A stretch of 64,000 nucleotides of DNA from Capnocytophaga felis (GTDB taxonomy: Bacteria; Bacteroidota; Bacteroidia; Flavobacteriales; Flavobacteriaceae): assembly GCF_009684755.1 (NCBI RefSeq), contig NZ_BLBC01000006.1, positions 102,029-166,028 on the forward strand. Reading direction: 5' to 3'. Shown here piece by piece: positions 1 through 8,032 of the stretch. How positions within the stretch are numbered: the stretch's first letter is position 1; every line of letters starts with the position of its first letter. The translations under genes were made by a program, and so were the position numbers. The notes under the pieces were generated by a model. That model was not told where the DNA came from, did no database searches, and worked only from the letters and a program-made list of their open reading frames with translations.

Positions 1-1463
1 TACACATAGGCGGGGTGCGTACTGCTTTATTCAATTATTTATTCGCTAAAAAACACGGAGGAGAATTTTTACTTCGCATAGAAGACACTGACCAAAATCG
101 ATACGTGGAAGGTGCTGAAAAATACATTATTGATTCGCTAAATTGGTGCGGAATTCCGTATGATGAAGGGGTAGGAAAAGAAGGAAAACACGCTCCGTAT
201 CGCCAAAGTGAACGTAAAGAAATTTACAAAAAATATGCCGATGAACTTATTGAAAAAGGTTGGGCATATTATGCATTTGATACAGCAGAAGAACTTGATA
301 ATCAAAGGAAAAAAAACGAATCTGAAGGGAATACTTTTATCTATAACTGGAGCAATCGGCAACAATTGAAAAATTCGTTATCACTCTCAAATGAAGAGGT
401 ACAAAAGCGAATTCAAAACGGAGAAGAATTTGTAATTCGATTTAAAATGCCACACGATGAGGTTCTGAAAATGAATGATTTAATTCGTGGTGAGGTAACT
501 GTTGATACTAAAACATTGGATGATAAGGTTTTATTTAAAAGTGATGGAATGCCCACGTATCATTTGGCTAACATTGTTGATGATCATTTAATGGAAATTT
601 CGCACGTAATTCGTGGTGAAGAATGGCTTCCATCAATGCCATTGCATATTTTATTGTATCGTGCTTTTGGCTGGGAAGCTCCACAATTTGCTCATTTGCC
701 GCTGATTTTGAAGCCGGTAGGAAATGGGAAGTTAAGCAAACGCGATGGAATTAAGTTAGGTTTTCCGGTTTTCCCAATGAATTGGCAAGAAGAAAGCGGA
801 ATGCTCAAAGGATTCAGAGGAGAAGGCTATTTTCCGGAAGCGTTGGTAAATTTTTTGGCACTTTTGGGCTGGAATCCAGGTAGCGACCAAGAAATTTTTT
901 CGTTGGAAGAACTTACTCAATTATTTGATTTGGAGCGAGTTCATAAAGCAGGAGCAAGATTTAATATTGAAAAAGCTCAGTGGTTCAATCATCAGTATTT
1001 GCAGAAAAAATCAAATGCCGAATTAGCGAGCGAGTTTCAAAAAATTCTTTCTGAAAAAAATATTTCAAAATCAATTGAAATAGTAGAGAAAATAGTTTCA
1101 TTGATTAAAGAAAGAGCAACATTTGTGTCAGATTTTTGGGAATTAGGCAATTATTTCTTCCAGAAACCTGAGAAATATGATGAAAAAGCGTTTAAAAAGC
1201 AATGGAAAGAGAACACAGCTGAAATCATTTCGGAAGTAGCTGAAATCATTAAAAATACAGCGGACTTTTCTTCATTAGTTTTGGAAGAAAATGTCAAAAA
1301 GTATATTTCTGAAAAAGGTTACGGATTTGGGCAGGTAATGCCTCCGCTCCGATTGGCTTTGGTAGGAGAAATGAAGGGAGCACATATATTTGATATTATG
1401 GAAGTTATTGGAAAAGAGGATACACTTAACCGATTGTCAGCCATTTTGGAAGCAAACAAGTAA
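1..1463 (+). CDS. gltX: Glutamyl-tRNA synthetase, 5' end outside window
   Basis: Charges tRNA-Glu with glutamate in the cytoplasm. The open frame runs back to base 3, where it reads HIGG, the class I HIGH-type signature, so the true start lies upstream of the window and the GTG at 15 is internal. The second class I signature reads KLSKRDG near bases 737-760. The C-terminal third is the helical anticodon-binding region. The stop at 1463 is followed 17 bases later by lgt. The length seen (at least 486 codons) is close to the usual size for the family, so only a few N-terminal residues are missing. Whether it is a discriminating or non-discriminating enzyme cannot be told from this. Confidence 0.96.
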   Translation, partial: HIGGVRTALFNYLFAKKHGGEFLLRIEDTDQNRYVEGAEKYIIDSLNWCGIPYDEGVGKEGKHAPYRQSERKEIYKKYADELIEKGWAYYAFDTAEELDNQRKKNESEGNTFIYNWSNRQQLKNSLSLSNEEVQKRIQNGEEFVIRFKMPHDEVLKMNDLIRGEVTVDTKTLDDKVLFKSDGMPTYHLANIVDDHLMEISHVIRGEEWLPSMPLHILLYRAFGWEAPQFAHLPLILKPVGNGKLSKRDGIKLGFPVFPMNWQEESGMLKGFRGEGYFPEALVNFLALLGWNPGSDQEIFSLEELTQLFDLERVHKAGARFNIEKAQWFNHQYLQKKSNAELASEFQKILSEKNISKSIEIVEKIVSLIKERATFVSDFWELGNYFFQKPEKYDEKAFKKQWKENTAEIISEVAEIIKNTADFSSLVLEENVKKYISEKGYGFGQVMPPLRLALVGEMKGAHIFDIMEVIGKEDTLNRLSAILEANK

Positions 1464-1480
1464 TTAAAATTTTAAACAAA

Positions 1481-2410
1481 ATGACATTCTTGAATTTTAT
1501 TTGGAATCCGGATGAGGCTTTACTTACCATTCCTATTTTGAATATAGGGGTGCGTTATTATAGTCTGATGTTTGTGGTGGCTTTTGGTTTGGGTTGGTAT
1601 CTGACAAAAAAAATCTATCTGAATGAGGGAAAAACATTACAGCAGTTAGATACATTATTCATTTACACGGCTTTAGCTACATTGATAGGTGCTCGGCTTG
1701 GACATTGTTTTTTCTATGATTGGGATTATTTTAAGCACCATATTTTAGAAATATTTTTGCCCGTTCGGTTTGAGCCTGAATTTCAATTTACCGGATTTTC
1801 GGGGTTAGCGAGTCACGGAGCTGCGGTGGGGATTATCATTGCAATGATTTTGTATGTTAGAAAATATAAAGATATCTCACTTTCGTGGATTTTGGATAGG
1901 GTAGTAATTCCTATTTCTATTGGAGGAATGTTTGTTCGTTTTGGTAACTTCTTTAATTCTGAAATAAACGGAAAAGTAGTAAATGAGAGTTTTCCGTTGG
2001 GAGTGAAATTTGTTCAAGGAGGAATGATTTCTCCTCGTGAGGCAATGAAAATTACCGGAACAAATACTCCCGATGCAGCTTATGACTTAATCGTTTCCGA
2101 CCCTCGTTTTTCTGAGGTTTTGGCAAGTATTCCGTACCAACATCCGGCACAATTGTATGAGGCATTTGGCTATTTCATATTATTCTGGATTTTGTGGTAT
2201 TTTTATTGGAAAACGGACAAAAAACGGCAACCTTATTTCATTTTTGGTTTATTCCTGATTATTCTTTGGGGAATTCGTTTTGTAGTGGAATTTGTAAAAG
2301 AAAGTCAAGGCGGATTTGAAAGCAGTTTAGGATTATTTTCAACAGGTCAATGGCTTAGTATTCCGTTTATCATTGCCGGATTTTTTTTCCTATTTAGAAA
2401 AACCAGATAA
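1481..2410 (+). CDS. lgt: Prolipoprotein diacylglyceryl transferase
   Basis: Transfers diacylglycerol from phosphatidylglycerol to the lipobox cysteine of prolipoproteins in the inner membrane. It is 309 aa with about seven hydrophobic membrane segments. It carries the family signature RFGNFFNSE near residues 151-159, a conserved His in the segment GLASHGAA, and HPAQLYEA near residue 225. A hydrophilic insertion between the signature and HPAQLYEA makes it slightly longer than the E. coli enzyme. It sits directly after gltX and probably shares a transcript with it and the DUF192 gene. Lipoprotein substrates encoded here include the sulfatase, the GH110 enzyme and the TonB-like protein. Confidence 0.96.
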   Translation: MTFLNFIWNPDEALLTIPILNIGVRYYSLMFVVAFGLGWYLTKKIYLNEGKTLQQLDTLFIYTALATLIGARLGHCFFYDWDYFKHHILEIFLPVRFEPEFQFTGFSGLASHGAAVGIIIAMILYVRKYKDISLSWILDRVVIPISIGGMFVRFGNFFNSEINGKVVNESFPLGVKFVQGGMISPREAMKITGTNTPDAAYDLIVSDPRFSEVLASIPYQHPAQLYEAFGYFILFWILWYFYWKTDKKRQPYFIFGLFLIILWGIRFVVEFVKESQGGFESSLGLFSTGQWLSIPFIIAGFFFLFRKTR

Positions 2411-2464
2411 ATATTTTGAGAATGATTAAAAAAGTGATTTTTTAAATTAAAATAATATCAGATA

Positions 2465-2992
2465 ATGAATTTTTTTAGAAAATATTTTGTGCATCTTGCA
2501 TTAGGATTTGTTGGGCTTGCGACATTGGCGTATGTTTTGCCCGCACTTTTTTCATCTGAAGAAAAAAAGATTGCGTTTCAAGAAACCGAAATTAAAGCTC
2601 CTGAAATTGATTTCACAAGAGAGGCCGAGTTATCAATCTTTAAAAAAGGTAATTTGTTGAAAAAGATAGATATAGAATTTGCTAACACACCTGAAGAAAC
2701 GAGCTTAGGGCTGATGTATCGTAAAGGAATGGATGAAAATCAAGGAATGTTATTCATTTTTCCAGAAGAGGAAATGCGTTCATTTTATATGAAAAATACT
2801 GAGTTTCCGCTTGATATTATTTATTTAAATGCTCAAAAACAAGTAGTTAGTATTGTAAAAAGAGCTAAACCTTATGATGAAACTTCACTTCCGTCAGAAA
2901 AACCAGCAATGTACGTTTTAGAGATAAATGGCGGACTTTCAGATAAATGGGGAATCGAAGAAGGAGATACAATTACATTTGAGAAGAATTAA
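2465..2992 (+). CDS. DUF192 family exported protein
   Basis: This 175-aa protein has an N-terminal hydrophobic segment (about residues 8-28) that is a signal peptide or membrane anchor. A complete DUF192 domain follows at about residues 62-172. The recognisable parts are the LGLMYRKGM and GMLFIFPEE motifs, then MKNTEFPLDIIYL. The family is a small beta-barrel fold of unknown biochemical role, common as an exported single-domain protein in Bacteroidetes. It lies 54 bases after lgt and 13 bases before idi, so operon membership is likely. The function remains unassigned. Confidence 0.88.
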   Translation: MNFFRKYFVHLALGFVGLATLAYVLPALFSSEEKKIAFQETEIKAPEIDFTREAELSIFKKGNLLKKIDIEFANTPEETSLGLMYRKGMDENQGMLFIFPEEEMRSFYMKNTEFPLDIIYLNAQKQVVSIVKRAKPYDETSLPSEKPAMYVLEINGGLSDKWGIEEGDTITFEKN

Positions 2993-3005
2993 GTGAAAAT
3001 CAAAA

Positions 3006-3536
3006 ATGGAGGAAAAAGTAATTCTGGTAGATGAACAAAACAATCCTATTGGCTTGATGCCCAAGTTGGAAGCACACGAAAAAGCGTTACTTCACCGTGC
3101 TTTCTCGGTTTTTGTAATGAATCAAAAAGGAGAAGTGATGTTACAACAACGGGCATTTCATAAGTATCATTCACCGGGATTGTGGACAAATACCTGTTGC
3201 AGCCATCAGCGTGAAAATGAAACCAATGTGGAGGCAGGAAAACGTCGTTTGCAAGAAGAAATGGGATTTGTAACCGAGCTGACCGATGTAATTTCTTTCA
3301 TATACAAAGCTCCTTTTGACAATGGACTTACAGAACACGAATATGACCACGTTTTGTTAGGATATTATGAAGCAAATCCAAATATAAACACCGAAGAGGT
3401 TGCCGACTGGAAATGGGAACTTCCTGAAAATATCAAAAAAGATATTGAACAAAATCCACAAAAATACACCGAATGGTTTAAAATTATTTTTGAAAAATTT
3501 TATGATTATTTGTTCAATAAGAAAATAAAAAAATAG
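3006..3536 (+). CDS. idi: Isopentenyl-diphosphate delta-isomerase, type 1
   Basis: Interconverts isopentenyl and dimethylallyl diphosphate for isoprenoid and menaquinone side-chain synthesis. It is a 176-aa Nudix-fold protein. The catalytic Cys lies in NTCCSHQ (about residues 61-67), the Nudix-type helix in AGKRRLQEEMGF, and the metal and catalytic glutamates in EHEYDHVLLG (about residue 115). Length and motif order match the type 1 enzyme. A hairpin terminator follows directly, so this is the likely end of the gltX-lgt-DUF192-idi transcript. Confidence 0.95.
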   Translation: MEEKVILVDEQNNPIGLMPKLEAHEKALLHRAFSVFVMNQKGEVMLQQRAFHKYHSPGLWTNTCCSHQRENETNVEAGKRRLQEEMGFVTELTDVISFIYKAPFDNGLTEHEYDHVLLGYYEANPNINTEEVADWKWELPENIKKDIEQNPQKYTEWFKIIFEKFYDYLFNKKIKK

Positions 3537-3543
3537 AAAGTTG

Positions 3544-3590
3544 AAAAACTTAATCTCGGAATACTTTTAGGGATTAAGTTTTTGTTTTTT
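3544..3590 (+). terminator. Intrinsic terminator after idi
   Basis: The 12-bp arms AAAAACTTAATC (3544-3555) and GATTAAGTTTTT (3572-3583) form a perfect stem, followed by GTTTTTT. The right arm overlaps the TTG of the dnaX promoter, so termination of the upstream operon and initiation of dnaX share the same bases. Confidence 0.85.
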
Positions 3591-3611
3591 ACGTAAAACA
3601 TTTTATTTTTG
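3582..3611 (+). promoter_or_regulatory. dnaX promoter (Bacteroidetes type), probably leaderless
   Basis: TTG at 3582-3584, 19 nt, then TATTTTTG at 3604-3611, an exact fit to the Bacteroidetes -33/-7 consensus. The dnaX ATG starts only five bases after the -7 element, so the predicted transcription start is at or next to the start codon and the mRNA would have little or no leader. Confidence 0.75.
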
Positions 3612-3615
3612 CCGT

Positions 3616-4707
3616 ATGAATCATTTTGTAGTATCCGCAAGAAAATACCGCCCACAATCGTTTCGTGATGTGGTTGGGCAACAAGCAATTACCAATACGC
3701 TTATGAATGCCATTGAGAACAATCATTTGGCTCAGGCTCTTCTTTTTACGGGACCTCGTGGAGTAGGGAAGACTACTTGTGCAAGGATTTTGGCAAAGAA
3801 AATCAACGAGCAAACTTCGGAAGTGCAAGATGATAATGATTTTGCGTTCAACGTATTTGAGTTGGATGCTGCTTCTAACAATAGTGTGGACGATATTCGC
3901 AGGCTTATTGACCAAGTGCGTATTCCGCCTCAAGTAGGAAAATATAAAGTGTATATCATTGATGAGGTGCATATGCTATCAACAGCGGCTTTCAATGCTT
4001 TTTTGAAAACTTTGGAAGAACCTCCCAAACACGCCATTTTTATTTTGGCAACCACCGAGAAACACAAAATTATTCCAACGATTCTTTCAAGGTGTCAAAT
4101 ATTTGATTTCAAGAGAATTACTGTAAATGATGCTCGTGAGTACTTAAAATATATCGCTCAAGAACAGGGAATTCAGGCAGAAGACGAAGCCTTGCAGATT
4201 ATTGCTCAAAAAGCAGACGGAGCGATGCGTGATGCTCTTTCTATTTTTGATAGAGTGGTTAGTTTTTCCGGAAATAAAATTACACGTCAAGCCACTTCCG
4301 AAATACTGAATGTGCTTGATTATGAAACATATTTTGCCATTACAGACCTCATTTTAGGAAATAAACTTCCTGATTTGCTAAAGGCTTTCAATGATATTAT
4401 TGCACAAGGGTTTGATGGTCATCATTTTATATCTGGTTTGGCAAGTCATTTCAGAGATTTGATGGTTTGTAAAAATCCCATCACCATCGCACTTATGGAG
4501 GTAAGTGAGGAAACGCAGAAAAAATATTCACAACAAACTCAAAGAACTACCGTTCCATTTTTGATGGAAGCTATCAATATTGCTAATGATTGTGATTTGA
4601 AGTACAGAAGTAGTAAAAATCCGCGATTGTTGGTTGAAATTGCTTTGATGCAACTTGCATCTTTGACCTTTGAAGGTGATAAAAAAAAAATGATGGACGC
4701 TTCATAA
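3616..4707 (+). CDS. dnaX: DNA polymerase III gamma/tau subunit, zero-frame (short) product
   Basis: ATPase of the clamp loader that loads the sliding clamp at the replication fork. The zero-frame product is 363 aa. Walker A GPRGVGKTT is at about residues 46-54, Walker B YIIDEVHM at 113-120, and the SRC arginine-finger motif at about 158-160. The four-cysteine zinc module usual between Walker A and ELDAASN is absent, and no cysteines occur in that interval. The start is fixed by the N-terminal SARKYRPQSFRDVVGQ motif. The frame ends a few codons after an A10 tract, while the C-terminal region continues in the -1 frame (separate entry). The short product resembles gamma and lacks domains IV-V. 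Confidence 0.93.
   Translation: MNHFVVSARKYRPQSFRDVVGQQAITNTLMNAIENNHLAQALLFTGPRGVGKTTCARILAKKINEQTSEVQDDNDFAFNVFELDAASNNSVDDIRRLIDQVRIPPQVGKYKVYIIDEVHMLSTAAFNAFLKTLEEPPKHAIFILATTEKHKIIPTILSRCQIFDFKRITVNDAREYLKYIAQEQGIQAEDEALQIIAQKADGAMRDALSIFDRVVSFSGNKITRQATSEILNVLDYETYFAITDLILGNKLPDLLKAFNDIIAQGFDGHHFISGLASHFRDLMVCKNPITIALMEVSEETQKKYSQQTQRTTVPFLMEAINIANDCDLKYRSSKNPRLLVEIALMQLASLTFEGDKKKMMDAS
4681..4690 (+). other. A10 slippery tract at the dnaX frame switch
   Basis: Ten consecutive A residues follow GAT in dnaX. The zero frame reads three Lys codons and then stops at 4705-4707. The -1 frame reads on through Lys-Lys-Lys-Asn-Asp-Gly and into the 196-codon tau-like extension without a stop. 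A Shine-Dalgarno-like GAAGGTGA (4672-4679) sits just upstream. Such tracts support programmed -1 frameshifting or transcriptional slippage in other dnaX genes, but a homopolymer sequencing error would look the same. Confidence 0.7.
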
Positions 4708-5309
4708 TTCCGGCGTATGTGTTTAATAAACAGGAAGAAATACAACCGTCATCCGTAACAGCTAATGAGCAAAAATCGGTTACGCAAATAACAACTTCCA
4801 GACTTCACGCTAACATCCCAACAATAACAAAACAGGAACGAACAGAGGTAATTTCAAGTTTTTCAATACGAAGTGTTCAATTAAAGACAGAAGTAAAGAA
4901 GAACTCGAAAGAGGAAATTATTGATCCAAATTCTCTGCCCCGGGAAGAATTTTCTGAAACGGATTTTCTCCGTTTTTGGAATAATTATATCGAAAATTTA
5001 TTGGCAAAAGGAGAACGAATCCAAGCTTCGTACTTGCAAATGAGTGTTCCCGTACTCAAAGAGAAAGAGATTCATTTGGAGGTTTCTAACGATACTGCTC
5101 ATACGGAAATTTTACAGAATGAAAGCAGATTACTTGATTATTTACGCAAATCACTACGTAATTATGATATTTCTTTGAAGCTTATTAAGAATGAAGAATT
5201 AGCGAAAAAGATTTTAGTTACTCCTGATGATAAATATGAAAAATTACTTGAAAACAATCCTTTACTGAAAGAGTTTCGTGAGGCATTTAACTTAAATTTA
5301 GGATTTTAG
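4691..5309 (+). CDS. dnaX: dnaX -1 frame extension (tau-type C-terminus)
   Basis: Open in the -1 frame relative to the upstream dnaX frame, and continuous with it through the A10 tract. A single -1 shift gives a protein of about 564 aa. The first part is a low-complexity linker rich in Gln, Thr, Ser and Lys. It is followed by a folded region with FSETDFLRFWNNYIENL, then LKEKEIHLEVSNDTAHTEI and LLDYLRKSLRNYDISLKL, which resembles the tau C-terminal domain of Flavobacteriia DnaX. The first ATG in this frame (4719) has no convincing signals of its own and cuts into the linker, so independent translation is unlikely. It ends 116 bases before lepB. Confidence 0.85.
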
Positions 5310-5392
5310 TCAATTGTGAACCAAATGTAAACTTTAAACTTAACTTTTAAGTTTGAAAAATGATAAAAGAGAGTTTATATAAAATAAATTTC

Positions 5393-5400
5393 TATATTTG
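5393..5400 (+). promoter_or_regulatory. Possible -7 element for lepB
   Basis: TATATTTG at 5393-5400 fits the Bacteroidetes -7 consensus and lies 25 bases before the lepB start. No TTG is present at the correct distance upstream, so only half of the promoter is supported. Confidence 0.4.
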
Positions 5401-5425
5401 TGGGGTTTAACTTAAATAACAAATT

Positions 5426-6985
5426 ATGTTATATATTTATATTCTTATTACGGCACAGATAATCAATGGATTATTTTTTTGGAAAGGCTACCAAAAGGCA
5501 GGTTATAAGGCGTGGGAAGCCTTTGTCCCTTTTTATAATAATGTTATATTTTTGAAAATAATAGAACGTCCGTGGTGGTGGCTCTTTCTGATGTATTTGC
5601 CTGTAATCGGGAATATTATGCTTATCGTAATGAACTATGAATGGTTGCACGTTTTTGGTTATCGCAAAAAGAGATATACTTTGCTTTCTGTTCTTACTTT
5701 AGGATTATTTACAGCTTACCTAACGTATTTGCCTACAACTAAATACATCGGCAAGGATAATGAAGTAATTAAGAAGAATGTATCTTCGTGGATAAGTGCT
5801 ACATTATTTGCTGTGGTTGCGGCTTCGGCAATTCATACCTATTTTATTCAGCCATATATGATTCCTACTTCCTCTTTGGAAAAAACGTTGTTAGTCGGTG
5901 ATTTTCTGTTTGTTAGTAAGTTTCATTATGGAGTTCGCGTGCCAATGACACCTCTTTCGTTACCTATGGTTCACGATTCCATTCCGTTAGTAGGTACAAA
6001 ATCATATTTGAAAGTTCCGCAGTTGCCTTATTTGCGTTTACCGGCATTGCAAAAGATTCAGCGTAATGATATTACGGTTTTTAACTGGCCTACCGATACG
6101 GTGCGTTTCTTCCGTGATAATTCTAATATTCACGTCGATAAACCCATTGATAAAAGGTCGAATTATGTAAAAAGAACTGTTGCCGTTCCGGGAGATAAGT
6201 TTGAAATCAAAGACGGAGACGTTTATATAAACGGAAAAAAAGAAATCTATCCTGTCAGAGCAAAATTACAGACTTCTTATGTTGTTGAAACTAAACCTAA
6301 TATCGGTCAGTTAACTCCTGATTTTATGTATCAACAGTTTGATGTAACCGATTATTTTACACCAATACAGCAAAATGTGTACGTATTTTCTTCATTGACT
6401 GAGGAAGTAGCCGAAGCTCTGAGAAAAAGCCCCAACGTAGTTTCTGTAAAAAAGCGAATTGAAGAGGCTGGAAAGTATAATCAGGCTGTGTTCCCGCATT
6501 CGGAAAATTACAAATGGAATGAAGACCAATACGGACCGATAACAATTCCTGCTGAAGGACAAACAATTACACTTTCCATTGAAAATTTACCACTTTACAA
6601 ACGAATTATTGAAGTTTACGAGAATAATTCGTTGGAAATCAAAGGAAATGATATTATTATCAACGGACAAAAGACAAATTCCTATACTTTCAAGCAAAAT
6701 TATTACTGGATGATGGGAGATAATCGTCATAATTCGGAAGATAGCCGCTATTGGGGATTTGTTCCTGAAGATCACGTACTTGGAAAACCTGTTTTGATTT
6801 GGATGAGTACAGACAAAAATGCTTCAGGTTTGAATAAAATCCGCTGGAATAGACTTTTCACTACTGTTAATGGCGAAGGTGAACCCGTTTCCTACAGATA
6901 TTACGCTCTTGTTCTCATAGTTTTAGTTTGGGGCGGATATGAATTTTATTCCAGAAAAAGAAAGAAAGCAAAAGAGTCAAAATAA
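5426..6985 (+). CDS. lepB: Signal peptidase I, long Bacteroidetes form
   Basis: Cleaves signal peptides from exported proteins on the outer face of the inner membrane. At 519 aa it is much longer than the E. coli enzyme. Three N-terminal hydrophobic segments precede another at about 122-141. The catalytic Ser is at about residue 150 in IPTSSLEKTL, the general-base Lys is in YVKRTVAVPGD, and the C-terminal box reads GDNRHNSEDSRYWG. An insertion of about 150 residues separates the Lys box from the GDNR box. A last hydrophobic segment lies near residues 490-508. The Met and Pro of the classical serine box are replaced by Leu and Lys, which is common in this phylum. Confidence 0.94.
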   Translation: MLYIYILITAQIINGLFFWKGYQKAGYKAWEAFVPFYNNVIFLKIIERPWWWLFLMYLPVIGNIMLIVMNYEWLHVFGYRKKRYTLLSVLTLGLFTAYLTYLPTTKYIGKDNEVIKKNVSSWISATLFAVVAASAIHTYFIQPYMIPTSSLEKTLLVGDFLFVSKFHYGVRVPMTPLSLPMVHDSIPLVGTKSYLKVPQLPYLRLPALQKIQRNDITVFNWPTDTVRFFRDNSNIHVDKPIDKRSNYVKRTVAVPGDKFEIKDGDVYINGKKEIYPVRAKLQTSYVVETKPNIGQLTPDFMYQQFDVTDYFTPIQQNVYVFSSLTEEVAEALRKSPNVVSVKKRIEEAGKYNQAVFPHSENYKWNEDQYGPITIPAEGQTITLSIENLPLYKRIIEVYENNSLEIKGNDIIINGQKTNSYTFKQNYYWMMGDNRHNSEDSRYWGFVPEDHVLGKPVLIWMSTDKNASGLNKIRWNRLFTTVNGEGEPVSYRYYALVLIVLVWGGYEFYSRKRKKAKESK

Positions 6986-7359
6986 AAGGTAAAAGAATAG
7001 CATAATCGTTATAAAATTCAAAGAAGTCGTGCTGAATTGAAGCATTATTCAGTTTGAATTGAATTTTAAAAAGAAAAAACGAGTTCAATACTTAACTACA
7101 TATCTTTTTATGATTTAAGTGTTGATTTTAAATGTTTTTCAGTGTTTTCTGTCGGCATTGGAGACGAAGCGTTAAGAAGATCAATGAATGTAGCGTAGAA
7201 AATTTCTACTGTTTGAGCGTAGCGAGTTTAGAAATTTTCAGCAGAATAAATTGATTTTTAGCGAAGTATCCATAGCCTTGAATTTTTGGTACTTTTGTTT
7301 CAAGACAAAAGTATAAATATGAAAGTAAATGATGAAGTCAAAAAGAAAAATAATATAAA
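6986..7359. repeat. Non-coding spacer with two hairpin-forming inverted repeats
   Basis: A 374-bp gap between lepB and the WbqC-like gene with no convincing gene. It holds a perfect 11-bp inverted repeat, GAAAATTTCTA at 7198-7208 and TAGAAATTTTC at 7229-7239, with a 20-bp loop containing GAGCGTAGCGAG. A second perfect 9-bp inverted repeat, TACTTTTGT at 7290-7298 and ACAAAAGTA at 7305-7313, has a 6-bp loop. The arrangement looks like a small dispersed intergenic element rather than a terminator, because neither stem is followed by a T tract. Confidence 0.55.
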
Positions 7360-7983
7360 ATGTATCAGGCACTTATTCACCCGACATATTTCCCGAGCAT
7401 TGCTCAATTTCATTTGATGCTCACACATCCTTGTGTTTTGGAGGTATCGGATAATTATCAAAAACAAACGCTCCGAAACCGAGCTTATATTTACGGAGCT
7501 AACGGAAAATTGGCGTTAAATCTGCCTATTAAGCACGTTGGGGGCGAAACCGGAAGACAACTTTTCAAAGATGTGCGTGTAGAAAATCATTTTCCTTGGC
7601 AGCGATTGCATTGGAAGAGCCTCGAAACCGCATATCGAACTTCACCTTTTTTTGAGTATTATGAAGATGATTTATTTCCGCTTTTTGAGAAGAAATATAC
7701 CTTTCTGTTAGATGTAAATATGGATACTATTGAAACGGTGTTGGCTTGTTTGCAAACGGATATAAATTTTGATAAAACAAAAAGCTATGAGGCCGAACCT
7801 AAGGAAGTTAAAGATTTCCGTTTTTTGACTTCTGCTAAAAAAGAATTTCCTTTGCAGATGGAGCAGTATCATCAAATTTTTTCCGACAAACACGGATTTT
7901 TACCTAATCTGAGCGTATTGGACTTACTTTTCCACGAAGGACCTAACACGGAGGATTATTTGATAAATAAAGTACAATTATAA
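7360..7983 (+). CDS. WbqC-like family protein
   Basis: 207 aa, cytoplasmic, with no signal peptide. The N-terminus reads YQALIHPTYFPSIAQFHLM, and RNRAYIYGANGKLALNLPIKH and WQRLHWKSLETAYRTSPFFEYY follow. This pattern is typical of the WbqC family (PF08889), named after a polysaccharide-cluster gene; its biochemical activity is not established. It is 49 bases before the LpxD-like gene on the same strand, which fits an envelope polysaccharide or lipid A setting, though that is inference from position. Confidence 0.8.
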   Translation: MYQALIHPTYFPSIAQFHLMLTHPCVLEVSDNYQKQTLRNRAYIYGANGKLALNLPIKHVGGETGRQLFKDVRVENHFPWQRLHWKSLETAYRTSPFFEYYEDDLFPLFEKKYTFLLDVNMDTIETVLACLQTDINFDKTKSYEAEPKEVKDFRFLTSAKKEFPLQMEQYHQIFSDKHGFLPNLSVLDLLFHEGPNTEDYLINKVQL

Positions 7984-8032
7984 ACATAAAAACCAACCTG
8001 AAAATTACGTTTTTAGAATATAAAGAAGTAAA

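Noticed and set aside
5860..5910. LepB serine box with Leu and Lys instead of Met and Pro as a sign of inactivity
   Set aside because: The catalytic Ser and Lys are intact, and these replacements are usual in Bacteroidetes LepB.
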